This document shows, piece by piece, positions 41,336-53,500 of a stretch of 64,000 nucleotides of DNA. Positions within the stretch are counted from its first letter, which is position 1. Every line of letters begins with the position of its first letter. Where the stretch lies: positions 64,887,022 to 64,951,021 of the forward strand of contig OZ020306.1 in NCBI GenBank assembly GCA_963971305.1, read 5' to 3'. Under the pieces are notes generated by a model that had not been told where the DNA came from, did not search any database, and saw nothing but the letters and a program-made list of their open reading frames with translations. Made by a program: the position numbers and the translations under genes. This DNA is from Arcuatula senhousia (taxonomy: Eukaryota > Mollusca > Bivalvia > Mytilida > Mytilidae).

Positions 41336-42725
41336 TTCACACTAAAAAATAATACTTAGTATTACTTAAAATAAGTAATTGAAAATTGTTTTTACTAACA
41401 ATTATTAGTAAAAGTAAGTAATTCGACCATTCTAGTAATAAAAATCTTTTCTAATAATTTCTAGTAATTATGAATTATTATTTCAGTAATTGTAAGTAAA
41501 TTTTTCCGTAATTGAAAGTAAATGTCATTTACTTGTTTCTAGAAGCACCAAGTAATTGTTCTAGTAATCTTTAGTTATTTCAGGTAATTATTAAAGTAAT
41601 TCTCAGTAATGTTTTAAGTAATTCCAAGTAATTTTTCAAGTTAACCTTAGTAATTTTTCAAGTGGCCCAAGTTATTTTTTCAAGTATAAATTCTTATTGA
41701 TTTGTCAAATATTCATTAGGGACGGATCATTTACCTTAAGGGGGAGCTTGATTTTTAGTTTTGATCAGAATTTTTTTTTCCAAGCAGAGCACCGACAAAA
41801 TATTTATTGTTCAAAGGCGTCGCGATAGAATTTTTTTTTCATTATCAGCACTATTTTTTATAGCAGAAATCCTTCTTAAAAATATTTTTTTCTTACCCTA
41901 AGCTGCCAAAAATTTTTAATAAAAAATAATTTTCAGAATATTTTTTTAAGAAAAAACCAAGAAACCAAGCCCCCCTTTCAAGTTCAATGGTCGTTCCCTT
42001 AGTAGTATTGCACATCTTGTTAACTTATCTGAAATCTGTTAATAAGATGTGTATTTCCTTATTGTGTGTTGTGTATTCTTGAATTCATGATGCGCAATTT
42101 GAAATTTGATAAAGACTTTTTCTGATTGGACAGCCAATCAAAACCAACCTCTCAAAATTACTTGTTTTAAGTAATCACGTCAAGTAATTATTGTTAATTC
42201 ATATAGCTTTACAAAACACCCTCTCTTTTATATTGAACTGTATTCTGATTGTCACAATTGACGATTCGAAGACATGTAGTTTTATATTCCCGGGCTTATA
42301 TCATTCTTAAACAAACTATAATATCAATAAAATAAGTAAATATTTTATATACAAGAAATTTCTAATGCTCTCATTTAGTATCATAAAGTTTTTTTTATTA
42401 TGCATGAATAATTAAACATGCAGTCTTTTTCATAAATAAGCTCTGAATTTAGTTTTATATTCTATCTATATGGGTTGTTTGAAATATTTTAAGTAATTTC
42501 AAGTAATTTGTATAAAGGTTTAGTAAACTATAGATAAGTTAGTATTTTTGCCATTATCTGTATTACTTAAATTTACTTGAAATAAGTATTGGTATCATTT
42601 TAGAAATTTTAAGTAATTATTTAAGTAATAAGAATACCATTTAGTAATTCTAAGAAAAAATTAGTAACTGTAAGTAAAAACAAGTTCCTAAAAACAATAC
42701 CAAGTAATTTATTTTTTAGTGTGAA
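41336..42725. mobile_element. 1.39-kb MITE-like element with 17-bp terminal inverted repeats
   Basis: TTCACACTAAAAAATAA at 41,336 is matched as reverse complement at the other end (to 42,725). The interior is filled with short AAGTAATT/AGTAATT motifs in both halves. No transposase frame. It inserted at the end of the satellite array. Confidence 0.75.
41718..41999. mobile_element. MITE nested in the 41.3-kb element
   Basis: Left end GGGACGGATCATTTACCTTA and right end TTCAAGTTCAATGGTCGTTC are imperfect inverted repeats of about 28 bp. TTAG on both sides may be the target duplication. The same family is at 47,310-47,570, 49,085-49,350 (reverse) and, in part, 14,220 and 35,860. Confidence 0.65.
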
Positions 42726-42854
42726 GTATGTCTAACCAAGCCATGGCCATCAATAATAACAAGTTTCTTAGAACACCTTGATAGATGTTTCCGTACGGAC
42801 ATAAATTGGTAAAACCCTATGACCAATGGTAATTCGTAGTGGCCACATATTTTC

Positions 42855-42975
42855 TTAGAAGCAGAGGTACCAATGAGGTATCCGAATGTCAAAAGTTTAA
42901 AAAAGCAGAGACAAAACCAGTTATCACCAACGAAAACAGGAGGACGAAAACAAAAAATAGACAACATAAAACAGA
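42855..42975 (-). repeat. Retroelement 3' tail fragment
   Basis: AGAAGCAGAGGTACCAATGA onward is the reverse complement of the tail at 37,290-37,350. Matching reverse fragments are at 50,590-50,710 and 60,005-60,125. Confidence 0.65.
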
Positions 42976-43079
42976 GAAATCCATTGGATCGAAATTGTCA
43001 GATGACGCCTTCTATGGGTTATGGCCTCTTAAATGCCAAACATAGTGGTTTAAGCCTCGTAGAATGTGAACGATAGAAG

Positions 43080-43690
43080 ATAGGGAAAATGTTTTGCTTG
43101 CATAAATGTTCAGCTAATTAAACTCTACAAAATTGTCCATTAGGTTGAAATTGTGTTAAATGACCCCTTATAGGACTTGTGGCCCCTTATAAGCCAAAAA
43201 TGTAGTTTTTGCCTTATTAATTGTGAACAATAGTAGATAGGGAAAAGGTTTTGCTTGCTTAAATGTTCAGCTAATTTTTATCTACAAAATTGCCCATTAG
43301 GTTGATATGTCATATGACCCCTTAAAGGTGTTATGGCCCCTTAAACGCCAAAAATTGTGGTTTTAGCCTTGTAGATTGTGAACCTTAAAAGATAAGGAAA
43401 AGGTTCTGCTTGCTTAAATGTTCAAGCTAATTGAACTCTTCAGAATTGAAAATAAGGCAAATATAGTCAGATAACCATTATAGGAGTTACGGCCCCTTAA
43501 AAAAAATGGTTGGTACCTTAAAGATTGTGTACCATAGAAGATTGTGCTACACATTTGCTTGCTTAAATGCTCAGCTTTATAGAGCTTTCCAATGGTCCCA
43601 TGTCATGACGGGCTTTTGGCATTGTTAAATATTGTTACATTCAGTTACCGGTATTGAAACCATGTGGGCTATTCGGGCTCCTGGGAGCCT
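43080..43690. repeat. Degenerate ~170-bp tandem repeat
   Basis: AGATAGGGAAAA, GTTTTGCTTGC and AAATGTTCAGCTAAT recur near 43,080, 43,235 and 43,395, with a decayed fourth copy. The right end GGGCTCCTGGGAGCCTCTTT resembles the end of the 35,985-37,660 element. Confidence 0.6.
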
Positions 43691-43739
43691 CTTTTCAATA
43701 ATGGATGATTTTCTTTCAAGATGGCTTAAATAGCATATT

Positions 43740-44503
43740 ACAACAAAGTTCCAAATTGTGTACGTGTGACACGCTTTTCCTCTATTCAAGACTCATCAGA
43801 GGCGCTCTACCAAAACAATATCGAAAAGCCAAACATATCTTATATGTACTGTATAAGTCAACTATAAGGAAAAAGTGGTAAAAGACCAGCTTTCTTTTAT
43901 CTAATCATTTGACCTCTATCTTAATTTCAAATATATGATATTCTTTCCGCTTTTTAACATTCCGTAGTGTGCAATGCTTAAACAATAAAATCGCATATTT
44001 ATGATTTTTCCATTTCACGGTTTCTTAGTTTTATTGTATCTTTTCTGTTAAGAATGATAAATAAACTATTTCTAACATTTTAAATTTTGGAATCGTGTTC
44101 AAGGTACGTACAGTGCCACGGTGATAAATTAAACTGTTGATGTGATTTAAAATACAGCATCAAATAATTCTGCAGCACCTTGGGCGGTAGTTTAACGGTA
44201 GATTTACACGTTGCTTTTATAATATATACCGTTTATATACATTATTGCATGAATATTGGGAAATATTGTACCGAGAAGACTTTAATATTGCACGAGCTTA
44301 CGAATTCAATATTCACTCTAGATACAATGGACACCATTCAAAGTTATTCATGCAATAATAAGGCCTTCATTTTAAAGCAGACACGAACACTTTGATAAAA
44401 AAGTGGGTTTTGCACTACATTTGCACTAGTCCACATGATGTTGCACGCTGACGTTCCATTGCTTTCTACGGGAAAAATACATTTCTATACAAAAAAATAC
44501 TTT
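43740..44503 (+). other. Upstream region of the VWC/ShKT gene
   Basis: Begins with a short 359-family fragment (43,740-43,820). TATA-like runs are at 44,222-44,240. An in-frame ATG at 44,435 would lengthen the protein by 23 residues ahead of the signal peptide and is less likely than 44,504. Confidence 0.4.
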
Positions 44504-44564
44504 ATGATGGTTTTCTTTCTAGGTTGGTGGTTTTCTTTACTGGCATTAGTTGCATCGATTTTAG
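44504..44564 (+). other. Exon 1: signal peptide
   Basis: ATG-ATG start, then an uninterrupted hydrophobic core. The donor TTTTAG/GTAAGG leaves phase 1, which fits the acceptor at 47,007. It is separated from exon 2 by a 2.4-kb repeat-bearing intron, so the join is less certain than the later ones. Confidence 0.6.
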
Positions 44565-47500
44565 GTAAGGAAGAAAGAAACTTTTTATTTTTTTCAGCCG
44601 CCATAACGGTTTGGTTTTGTACTTTTTTTTTGTTTCCGCGTACCCGTTTGTGCATGCGATCATCAATATTTTATTACATATAAGTTTCCATATCACGATT
44701 GTACTATCAGACGACTTGACTAACAATGCAGAGACTGTAGTTAAGTTATTTAAACACCTATGGGGTCGTCGCTATGGTCATAAAAGAATTGTCAATATGT
44801 TTGCATAGTATATCATTGGTCAAATTTTGTCGTTCATCGTGATCTTGCAGCATCAAAATGGCATCGAAATAAAATTACATTAAAAAAAGTTCTTTTTAAT
44901 TTTGATAATAATTTCATGGGCAATGCTATTATTCTCGTTTTTGTGGACAGTCGATTTAGGCTAATATCGCACCTTTTCATGTGGCCTGAAATCTCATACG
45001 ACATTTATCTATATTTTAACTTGCTTAGTGTTCACCAACATGTCATTCAAGAGGTACAGTAGGAATATTGTGTACTTATTATAAATATATTTTGAACACA
45101 AAAAATTGTACCGGACTTACCGAAACATATTTACTATTTTCAACTAAAATGTGTCAATAGAATAAAATGTGTCCATATCTATAGCTAAATCATACTATAC
45201 TATTTGTCCTGGCAATATGTCGTATGTGCTGTACATAATAAAACTCAGATTTTCTTCACAAAAGATCAATGTCCCGATGAACCTCATAAATGCAATACAG
45301 GTGGATTAAACTACGTAACAATCATGGTTTATGGTGACAATGGCATCACCAATTCTTAAACTTATAAACTTATTGGACTTGGCAGACAAAAACTTTATTA
45401 TTATAATAATTTCATCAAATTAGGAGCAGTAGTGATACAAACAAGTGTGGCCACTATAAGTATGTCTCGACTGTCGGCACCATCACTAAATTCAACCACC
45501 TAAGCTTTCATTTCTTGATATTAACACAAAAAGTGTCTGTATACCCAATTTCAGATGCCTATCTATTATACTATTCAAGCAATCCATTGTCCACACAAGT
45601 ATTAAAAAAGTTTTCTGCCTGAAAAAAGACCTAAGTTCACAGAGTAACTTGAGCATAAAAATGGGGTTATGGTCACATGTTATGGTGACAATTGCGTTAA
45701 CCATAACCTCAACTGTCTGTATACCCAATATCAGATGCCTAGCTACTATAATTTTCCAGCAATTCATCGTCCACAAAAGTCTTACAAAAAAGTTTTTCGG
45801 TCTGAAAAAGACGTAAGTCCACAGAGTCACTAGAGCCTGAAAATTGGGTCAGGGTCACGCGGCATGGTGACAATTCTGTAGACTATAACCTCAACTGTCT
45901 GTATATCTAATATCAGATGCCTAGCTATTATACTTTTTCAGCAATTTATCGTCCACAAAAGTCTTACAAAAAAGTTTATGGTCTGAAAAAAGACCTAAGT
46001 TTAGAGAGTCACTGTAGCGTGAAAATGGGGTCAGGGTCACATGGCATAGTAACAGTTGCGTAGACCATAACCTGAACTGTCTGTATACCAAATATCAGAT
46101 GCCTAGCTATTATACTTTTTAAGCAATTCATTGTCCACAAAAGTCTTACAAAAAAGTTTCAGGCCTAAAAAATGACCAAGTTCACAGAGTCACTGGAGCG
46201 TGAAAATGGGGTCAGGGTCACATGGCATAGTGACAGTTGCGTAGACCATAACCTGAACTGTCTGTATACCAAATATCAGATGCCTAGCTATTATACTTTT
46301 CAAGCAATTCATTGTCCACAAAAGTCTTACAAAAAAGTTTACGCTGCCGCCGCCGCCGCCGGAAAGTAATACCTATGTCTCGCCTTCCGCGACTATTCGT
46401 CGCAGGCGAGACAAAAATGACATTTTAATCATTTTTAGAATTTCCCGTACTGAATCAAAGGGAGATAGTTTATGTAGAATGAATAGGATTTTTTATAGAT
46501 TTTCATGAATATCTTGAAAAAATAAACGGTGACCCTATATTTTTTCAGACAATTTTGAAGAGCTTTAGAAAATGGACTTTCCTTCAGATTTTGAGCCAAT
46601 TGTAAAGTTGGAATTCTTATTTAGGTGCATCTATAGCTTTTTCCCCTATATATCCTATATAAAAATATAGAAACTTTGCTATATTTATATTATTTATCTA
46701 TACAATAAGGTCTATCGATGTGCCAAAAATGAACAAAATCTATAGTAGAATTCTAATAGCCCAGAGACACCTTAATACTGTTTGGATTTTAAAAAATCTT
46801 ACAAATAGACGTTCATGTATTGACGCGTACACTTTTTCGTCTTATATTTAAAATGGTCCTAGGAAAAACACCTTCAATTAAACTCCGGGCTAGTTTGTCT
46901 TTTACCTGTATACTAGACGTATTTACCATTACAAAATGCTACTTTATTAGACTTAACACAAAGTTAAAAGCAAAAACCGCTGAAAGTGTACAAATTATAT
47001 TTTATAGTTACCCATGCTTCATTACTTCCAAATTCTGTGGGCTGTAAGTACAAAAATGTGACTTACAATCAAGGCGAGTCGTGGGATGATAGATGCGACT
47101 ACGCATGTACATGTCAAGACGCTCAATCAGGACAATACCAATGTGATGCTAGGTAAGTTACTATACCTCTTTATTAAGATTGAAGACAAATATAACGAAA
47201 CACTTTGAAGATTTATGTTGATTGGGGCACCTTTATAACGAAAATTGTTCATTCAAATCTAGTATGAAAATAAACCAGAAATAGCTTGATATTATGAGAC
47301 GGACTATTTAATTAAAGGGGGCATGGTTTTTTGTTTTGGTCAGAAAAAAATTTTCCGTGCAGAGAAAAATATTTTTGAAGGCGTCGCGACAGAATATTTT
47401 TCAATATTAACATTATTTTATATAGTAGAAATCCTCTTTTTGAATATTTTTTTTCTTTATCCTCTGCTGCCAAAATATTTCATTCATCCAAAATCATTTT

Positions 47501-50500
47501 CAACAAATATTGTTTTAACAAAAGCCCCCTTTTCAAGTTTAATGATCGGTCCCATAGTCGTAATTTGGTTTCCAATAAGGCATTTCTGATTTTGTTATTC
47601 TGTGCTCTTCATGTTCATATAGTGTTGGATTTATTCAATCTTTGTGTATAGATTACTTTAGAGTGTATCTCGGAAATCTTGAAAAGACGAAAGACACGTG
47701 AGGGATATCAGAATTAATTGTCTTGAACTATGTTGGATTTCTTATTTTTAAAATAAAACAAATGTAGAAGACACACGACATTTAGAAAAGTAATTTTGGA
47801 AGAATTGTAAAGTAACCTCTATTAAAATGTTAATAGATTCTCAAGGAAAACTATCAACAAAGCTCTATGATAAACGTGATGACTTCAACTTTCCAATCGT
47901 CAACTTTCCCTTCTTGTGTAGCAACATTCCGTCCGCTCCAGCTTATGGAGTTAACGTATCACAATTGGTTCGTTACTCCAGAGCTTGCGGGAATTACAAC
48001 GATTTCCTTGGCAGAGCGATACTTTGGACACAGAAATTACTAATACAGGAATATGTTGCTCCTCGGTTGCAGTCTTCACTCAAGAAATTTTACGGTAGAC
48101 GCCATGCGCTCGTAGATGAATATGGAATTTTTATCTCTAAGATGAGTGCAGATGTTGGTTTGTCATAAGGTTTTTGTTTTGTCTTCTTTTACCGGATATG
48201 ACACCCTGAATTGGAAATTGGCAGCGCGACGGGTGTACTATAGCAGTCAGGGACCGCTTACTCTTCCGGAGCACCCGAGTTCAATCTTGATACGACTTGA
48301 GTTCTATTCGATTAATTTTGTGTCTTGTGTTACCTCGTGCTGTTCTTGTTCATGTTTACCGAATTCGTCGTTGCCCTTTTAAATTTTTGACACTCGAATG
48401 CCCCATTGGTGCCTCTTTGCTCTTTTTTAAAAGTTTTAAAATGTCAGTATAATTAAAAACGAAAGAATATGGAATATGTGCCAGAAAGACACGGTCCACA
48501 TATTGAAATGATTTAATAAATGTACAATAGCAAAATTTCACTGCGTGTGAAGCGCTTTTCTGGATTAACCTGGAATAAGTCAAGATTCGTCAATTTATAA
48601 AGCTTTCTTGGTTTCTAATAACTTCAATTAGCAAACAGTAGACAACCACTTTGTGAAGCTTTTTGTGCAATTATCTCTATAACAGAAACCGTTCTACCAA
48701 ATTCATGATTTTTTTTAGAAATGTTTTAAGGACATATTGTTTTAACTTAACAATAATTGCCTAAAATATTTGTTCAAACACATATAAAGTTCAAAATGGG
48801 AAAGGCATTCGATTGCTGCTCTGTTCTTCCTTCTTTTTGTTAATGAGACAATGCCTTTTTAAAGGCAGATTTTTGCAACCGGTCATGTTTCAAGAATAAA
48901 TAAATATTATAAGAAATAATCAATTAAGAAATTGATTGTATTTAACGACCATTTACCAAACGCTCTTATGAAACTTTTAACAGAATGGTATAGACTGGAA
49001 TTCAACAACATAGATTATAAACTTTGAAGTTGAATGGACTCCACATGCGCATTGATTGACAGATCTAAATATTAGTCTGCTTTAAGAAGAAACCGACCAT
49101 TTAACTTGAAAGGGGTCTTGGTTTTTTTCCTTAAAAATATTCTGGTTCTGATTTTTGATGAAAGAAATTTTAGCAGCAAAGATGAAGAAAATATATTCTG
49201 AAAAAGGATTTCTGCCAAATAAATAGTCCTAAAATTGGGAAAAAAATATTTTTTTCCGCAAAACCTATAAAAAATAAAATAATCATGATATATAATCTTT
49301 TAAAAACAAAAACCAAGGCCTCCCTCTTCAAGTTGGTTGGTCCATAATAAACCGAATTCTAAATGTTTTAATTTGAAAAACAACAATTTAACAAAAGTTT
49401 GCGCCGAATATATTAATAAAGTCGTTTTAAATGGTGTACATTTTACATAATCCGCTTCCCAGGTGATTTTTTGTGAACTATAAACAAAATTAGTCTATGT
49501 TTCAGGAAACAAAATATTATAAGAGTTAATTCTTAATAAAATATATCTGTTTTTATTTCGAAGAACGGGTGAATATTTAGTTTGTTCATTCTTGAATCCT
49601 GTGTGTTACATTATTCATTAATTTTATAAATTTTCATTTTGATTAACTGTAATCTATCTTTTTTTTAGATGCCCACAGTTTCCCAGTACTATGCCCACCA
49701 ATTGTAAGAAAATCACCACCCCTGGTGAATGCTGTGGCAAAATTCAATGCGATATCCCAAGTATATCACCTACCCCGCAGTCAGAAGTTATTACTACATC
49801 TGCACCAAAAAGGTCTTTGGGGCAATTTTCTGTACTAGGACTTCTTGTTATTGGAAATTCCCAACAGGTTGAGGATCCTGTTTCGTCTGATAGTAAGTTT
49901 TCTTTATTAAAATCGTTACAAGTCGGAACTAGCCTTATTTGCGTTTATTACCATAAATGGTAATATGGTTGTAAGTAAAGAGCACGCAGAAAAATTATTT
50001 TTGAAAATAATTTCTAAACAATGCCAATATTTATTACACTCTTTAAATATTTGTCGAAAGGAAACTAGCAGGTGTTCGTGTCTAGTGGCGGGTCCACAAG
50101 GGGGAGCAGAGGGGGCTTTCGACCCCCTTTAATTGAGAAATGTTTAATTTTTTTATATAAAATTGACCAAACTACTCAAATTATTTTTTTTGCAATTACT
50201 GTCCCCTTTAATTGAACTCTACATCCGCACAAGGTGTCTTGAATATCTAACTGATAAAATCGGTATTACATTGCCTTAGTTGAAAACATGTATCATGTGT
50301 ATACTAAATTACTTGTAGGCAAATGTGATGATAATATAAAATGAATTATTCACAGGTTCTGGATTGTCACCTGCAGCTGACAAATGTGCTGACGCCAAGC
50401 CTCTTATTTGCTCTCTACATTCAGACATTATATGTTCAAATGCTGCTTACGCCTCATGGGCCTTTGTTAACTGTCAGAAGACTTGTACAAAGTGTTCAGG

Positions 50501-53500
50501 TATCGTTTCTATTATAGAAAAAGAAATTACATATTATAGTTTCGTTCATGCCAAAACAATATAGTTGTGACATGCTAGTATATAAGAAAAAAAGAAGCAG
50601 AGGTACCAATGGCGTATCCGAATGTCAAAAGTCCGAAAGGGCAGAGACAAAACCAGTAAACCCCAACAAAAACCGGACAAAAACAAAGAAAACAAAAACA
50701 TTGATCAAAGTTAACAAAAGCAATAAAAATTCAAACAATTCACTTTATTTTTGTTTAAATCAAACTGATAAGACAGGCCATTTAACTTGAAATATATTTT
50801 ACGAAAGGCTATGATATTTTTACAACTAAATTGGGTAAAAAAATCATTTTGAATCAGTTGATGTAAAATTTGAAGAGTCAAATGATATATTACGGTTCAA
50901 TTTATTATTTCATTTATGTATTATTTTCTTTTTGTTTTAATTTCTTGTCAAATGCATATGGGTAAACGCTTTGACACTTCATGATGACACTTGCTTAAGT
51001 GGTAAACGGGTCATTTAGATGATTGCAATTTATACCACTTTATTCTGATTTCTCTGAAGTTGATACAAAGGTTTCCAGAAAAAAAATATTTGCATAATAG
51101 TTTTGTACAATTGTTGGTATTAAAATCAGTAAAAGGGCATAGTATGTCTCGGGGTGCCACTCTAAGAGTGGTCAAAGTGGTTGCCCTTTTTTGCTACATG
51201 TCCGCTCCTTCGTTCCATAAATTGTCTGATTTATTTCTAAGCACATTTTGGTGTACTAATTTTCATCTCAGCCATATTTGCATTCCAGCAAAAAAATTAT
51301 AAATTTTTATTTGCTTTTGTTAGCAGCCAACGATTGTGTATTTAAAAAGACAGGAAAAATCTATTCACATGGTAAGACATGGAAGGATGGATGTGACAAA
51401 AACTGTACCTGTATTAATGGCATCTATAGCTGTATTGAACTGTAAGTGTTCTTACTTAACAAATTGTACCACATAAATCTTTAATCAATACTTACTCAGC
51501 TTCTCTCCATGTGTGATGAATCCAGCCCAATGACTCCGTAACTAACAGTTGCATGTGTACCATAATAGTTCCCAATTAATACAGATGACATTTTGGTCCA
51601 AGATAGAAATATTCGCGTTCATTTGTTTATCCACTACGAATTTTCAGGTTTTCCGTATTCATTTAAAAAAAACTATTTATCACGTGGAAGGCTTTATTTA
51701 AAAGCTTTTCATGCCTTTGCAAGTATTCCAATTTCGTTGACAGCTTATGTTTGTCAATTGAATTCATTTTTTAATAACTGTAGACAATGTCTGGTGGAAT
51801 ATTAAGGTGATTCGTTTTGCTTTTAAGGATGTTATTATACTCTCGATTAAAAAGTGGAAGGTTTGTGGTGAGGGAGATGTCCTGCTCTCCGTCTGTGTGT
51901 ACGTCCGTTACACCTTAGGGTTACCATCTCTCATCCGCAACTTTCCCTAAATCCTAACTCTTCTTTGTACCCCTTTCACATATACGAAATTTCGTTACGA
52001 GTTGTCACAATTTTCAAAATGTATAGTTTATTAGCTTTAACCCTGAAAGCTCTGACCATAGAGCAACAACGTGTGTGGAGAGTGCTATTCATCTTGCACG
52101 TTTAATATGTCTTTTGTGGCCAAACAAGACGAAGTAAGGTGGACTGCTTGATACTAAAAAGTGGAGGGTATATAGAGATAGTAAAGTTCAATCGTTTGTC
52201 CGTTAATTATACTTAAGGATACAAATCTATTAGTCCCAACCCCATTTTTACCCTGGAGGCTCTGACCAAAGTAGGCCAACATGTGTGGAGAGTGCCTTTT
52301 TCTTGCACATTAAAGATCCCTTTTGTTGCCCCAAAGTGCTCCATATGGGCAAACATTTTCGCACATACTCACCTCTTCTATTTCCTGTGATTTTCAAAAT
52401 TTACTGCTCCCTATGATAATCGTAATCATCATTTATGGTAATTTTATAATTTAGTTTTTCGTTCATCGCCTTTACTTAACCACACAACTTATTCGATATG
52501 CCAGAGCTTGCACACATTTCACACATTTTTTTATCAGCCATTAGTAGAAAAGTTCAAAATTGAGTTAAAAGATATGGTGATTAATTGTTTTAATTAGTGT
52601 TTGACTGGTCCGCTGTACTGAGATGATCACCTTAATATTCCTTTTGTGTCTCACAACTATGTTGTGTTCTATGGTCATTACCAGATCCTAAGATCGCAAT
52701 GGAAGAGGGAAGTTTGGCGCCATAAAACCTGGTTTAACCCACCATTTCGTTTGAAATGCCTGTACCAAGTCAGGACCATTGCGATCCACCAATTCTTCGG
52801 TATGACTGATTCGTTTTTGTCATTTTCTCTGGACTATGAGATTGATCATTCAAGTTCGGTAGTTTTGTTATTACCTTTTTTAACCATTATCATGTGTGTT
52901 TGACTGGTCTGCTGTACTGAGATGATCACCTCAATATCCCTTTTGTGTCTCACAACTCTGTTGTGTTCTATGATCATTACCAGATCCTAAGATCGCAATG
53001 GAAGAGGGAGGTTTGGCGCCAGAAAACCTGGTTTAACCCACCATTTCGTTTGAAATGCCTGTACCAAGTCAGGACCATTGCGATCCACCAATTCTTCGGT
53101 ATTACTGATTCGTTTTTGTCATTTTCTCTGGACTATGAGATTGATCATTCAAGTTCGGTAGTTTTGTTATTACTTTTATTAACCATTATCATGTGTGTAG
53201 TGTTGTAAGGGGCTTTGAGCACCAAATCGCCTCACATCATTGTAACCCCTGAATGCATTTTCATGAAACTTTCGTTGTTTCATTGCGACATTATCTGATC
53301 GATTTTAAGGTTGTCCTTTAATAAGAATGAACTTATTTAATTCGAGTAGACAACAAAGATGTGCCAATCTGTAAGTCACAGCATCTTCCAAAACTCTGAT
53401 CAATTTTCAAGAAATTTAATTTTATTTATGTTAAGAAGTGAGTATCATTCGTTACAGATGTCCTGTGTATGAAGATTTGCCAAAAAACTGGTCTCTTGCA

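Larger units (their letters stand above)
47008..49892 (+). other. VWC module 1 (exons 2-3)
   Basis: Exon 2 reads VGCKYKNVTYNQGESW...CDYACTC...GQYQC; exon 3 adds RCPQFP...NCKKITTPGECCGKIQC and a linker. Intron phases 1-2-1. The intron between the halves (47,153-49,668) holds a MITE, a retroelement 3' end and another MITE. Confidence 0.85.

Noticed and set aside
44435..44503. ATG at 44,435 as the start of the VWC gene
   Set aside because: In frame, but it would put a polar 23-residue stretch ahead of a good signal peptide; 44,504 fits better.
46345..46362. (GCC)n run as a coding alanine repeat
   Set aside because: It is the end of a non-coding 181-bp tandem array.
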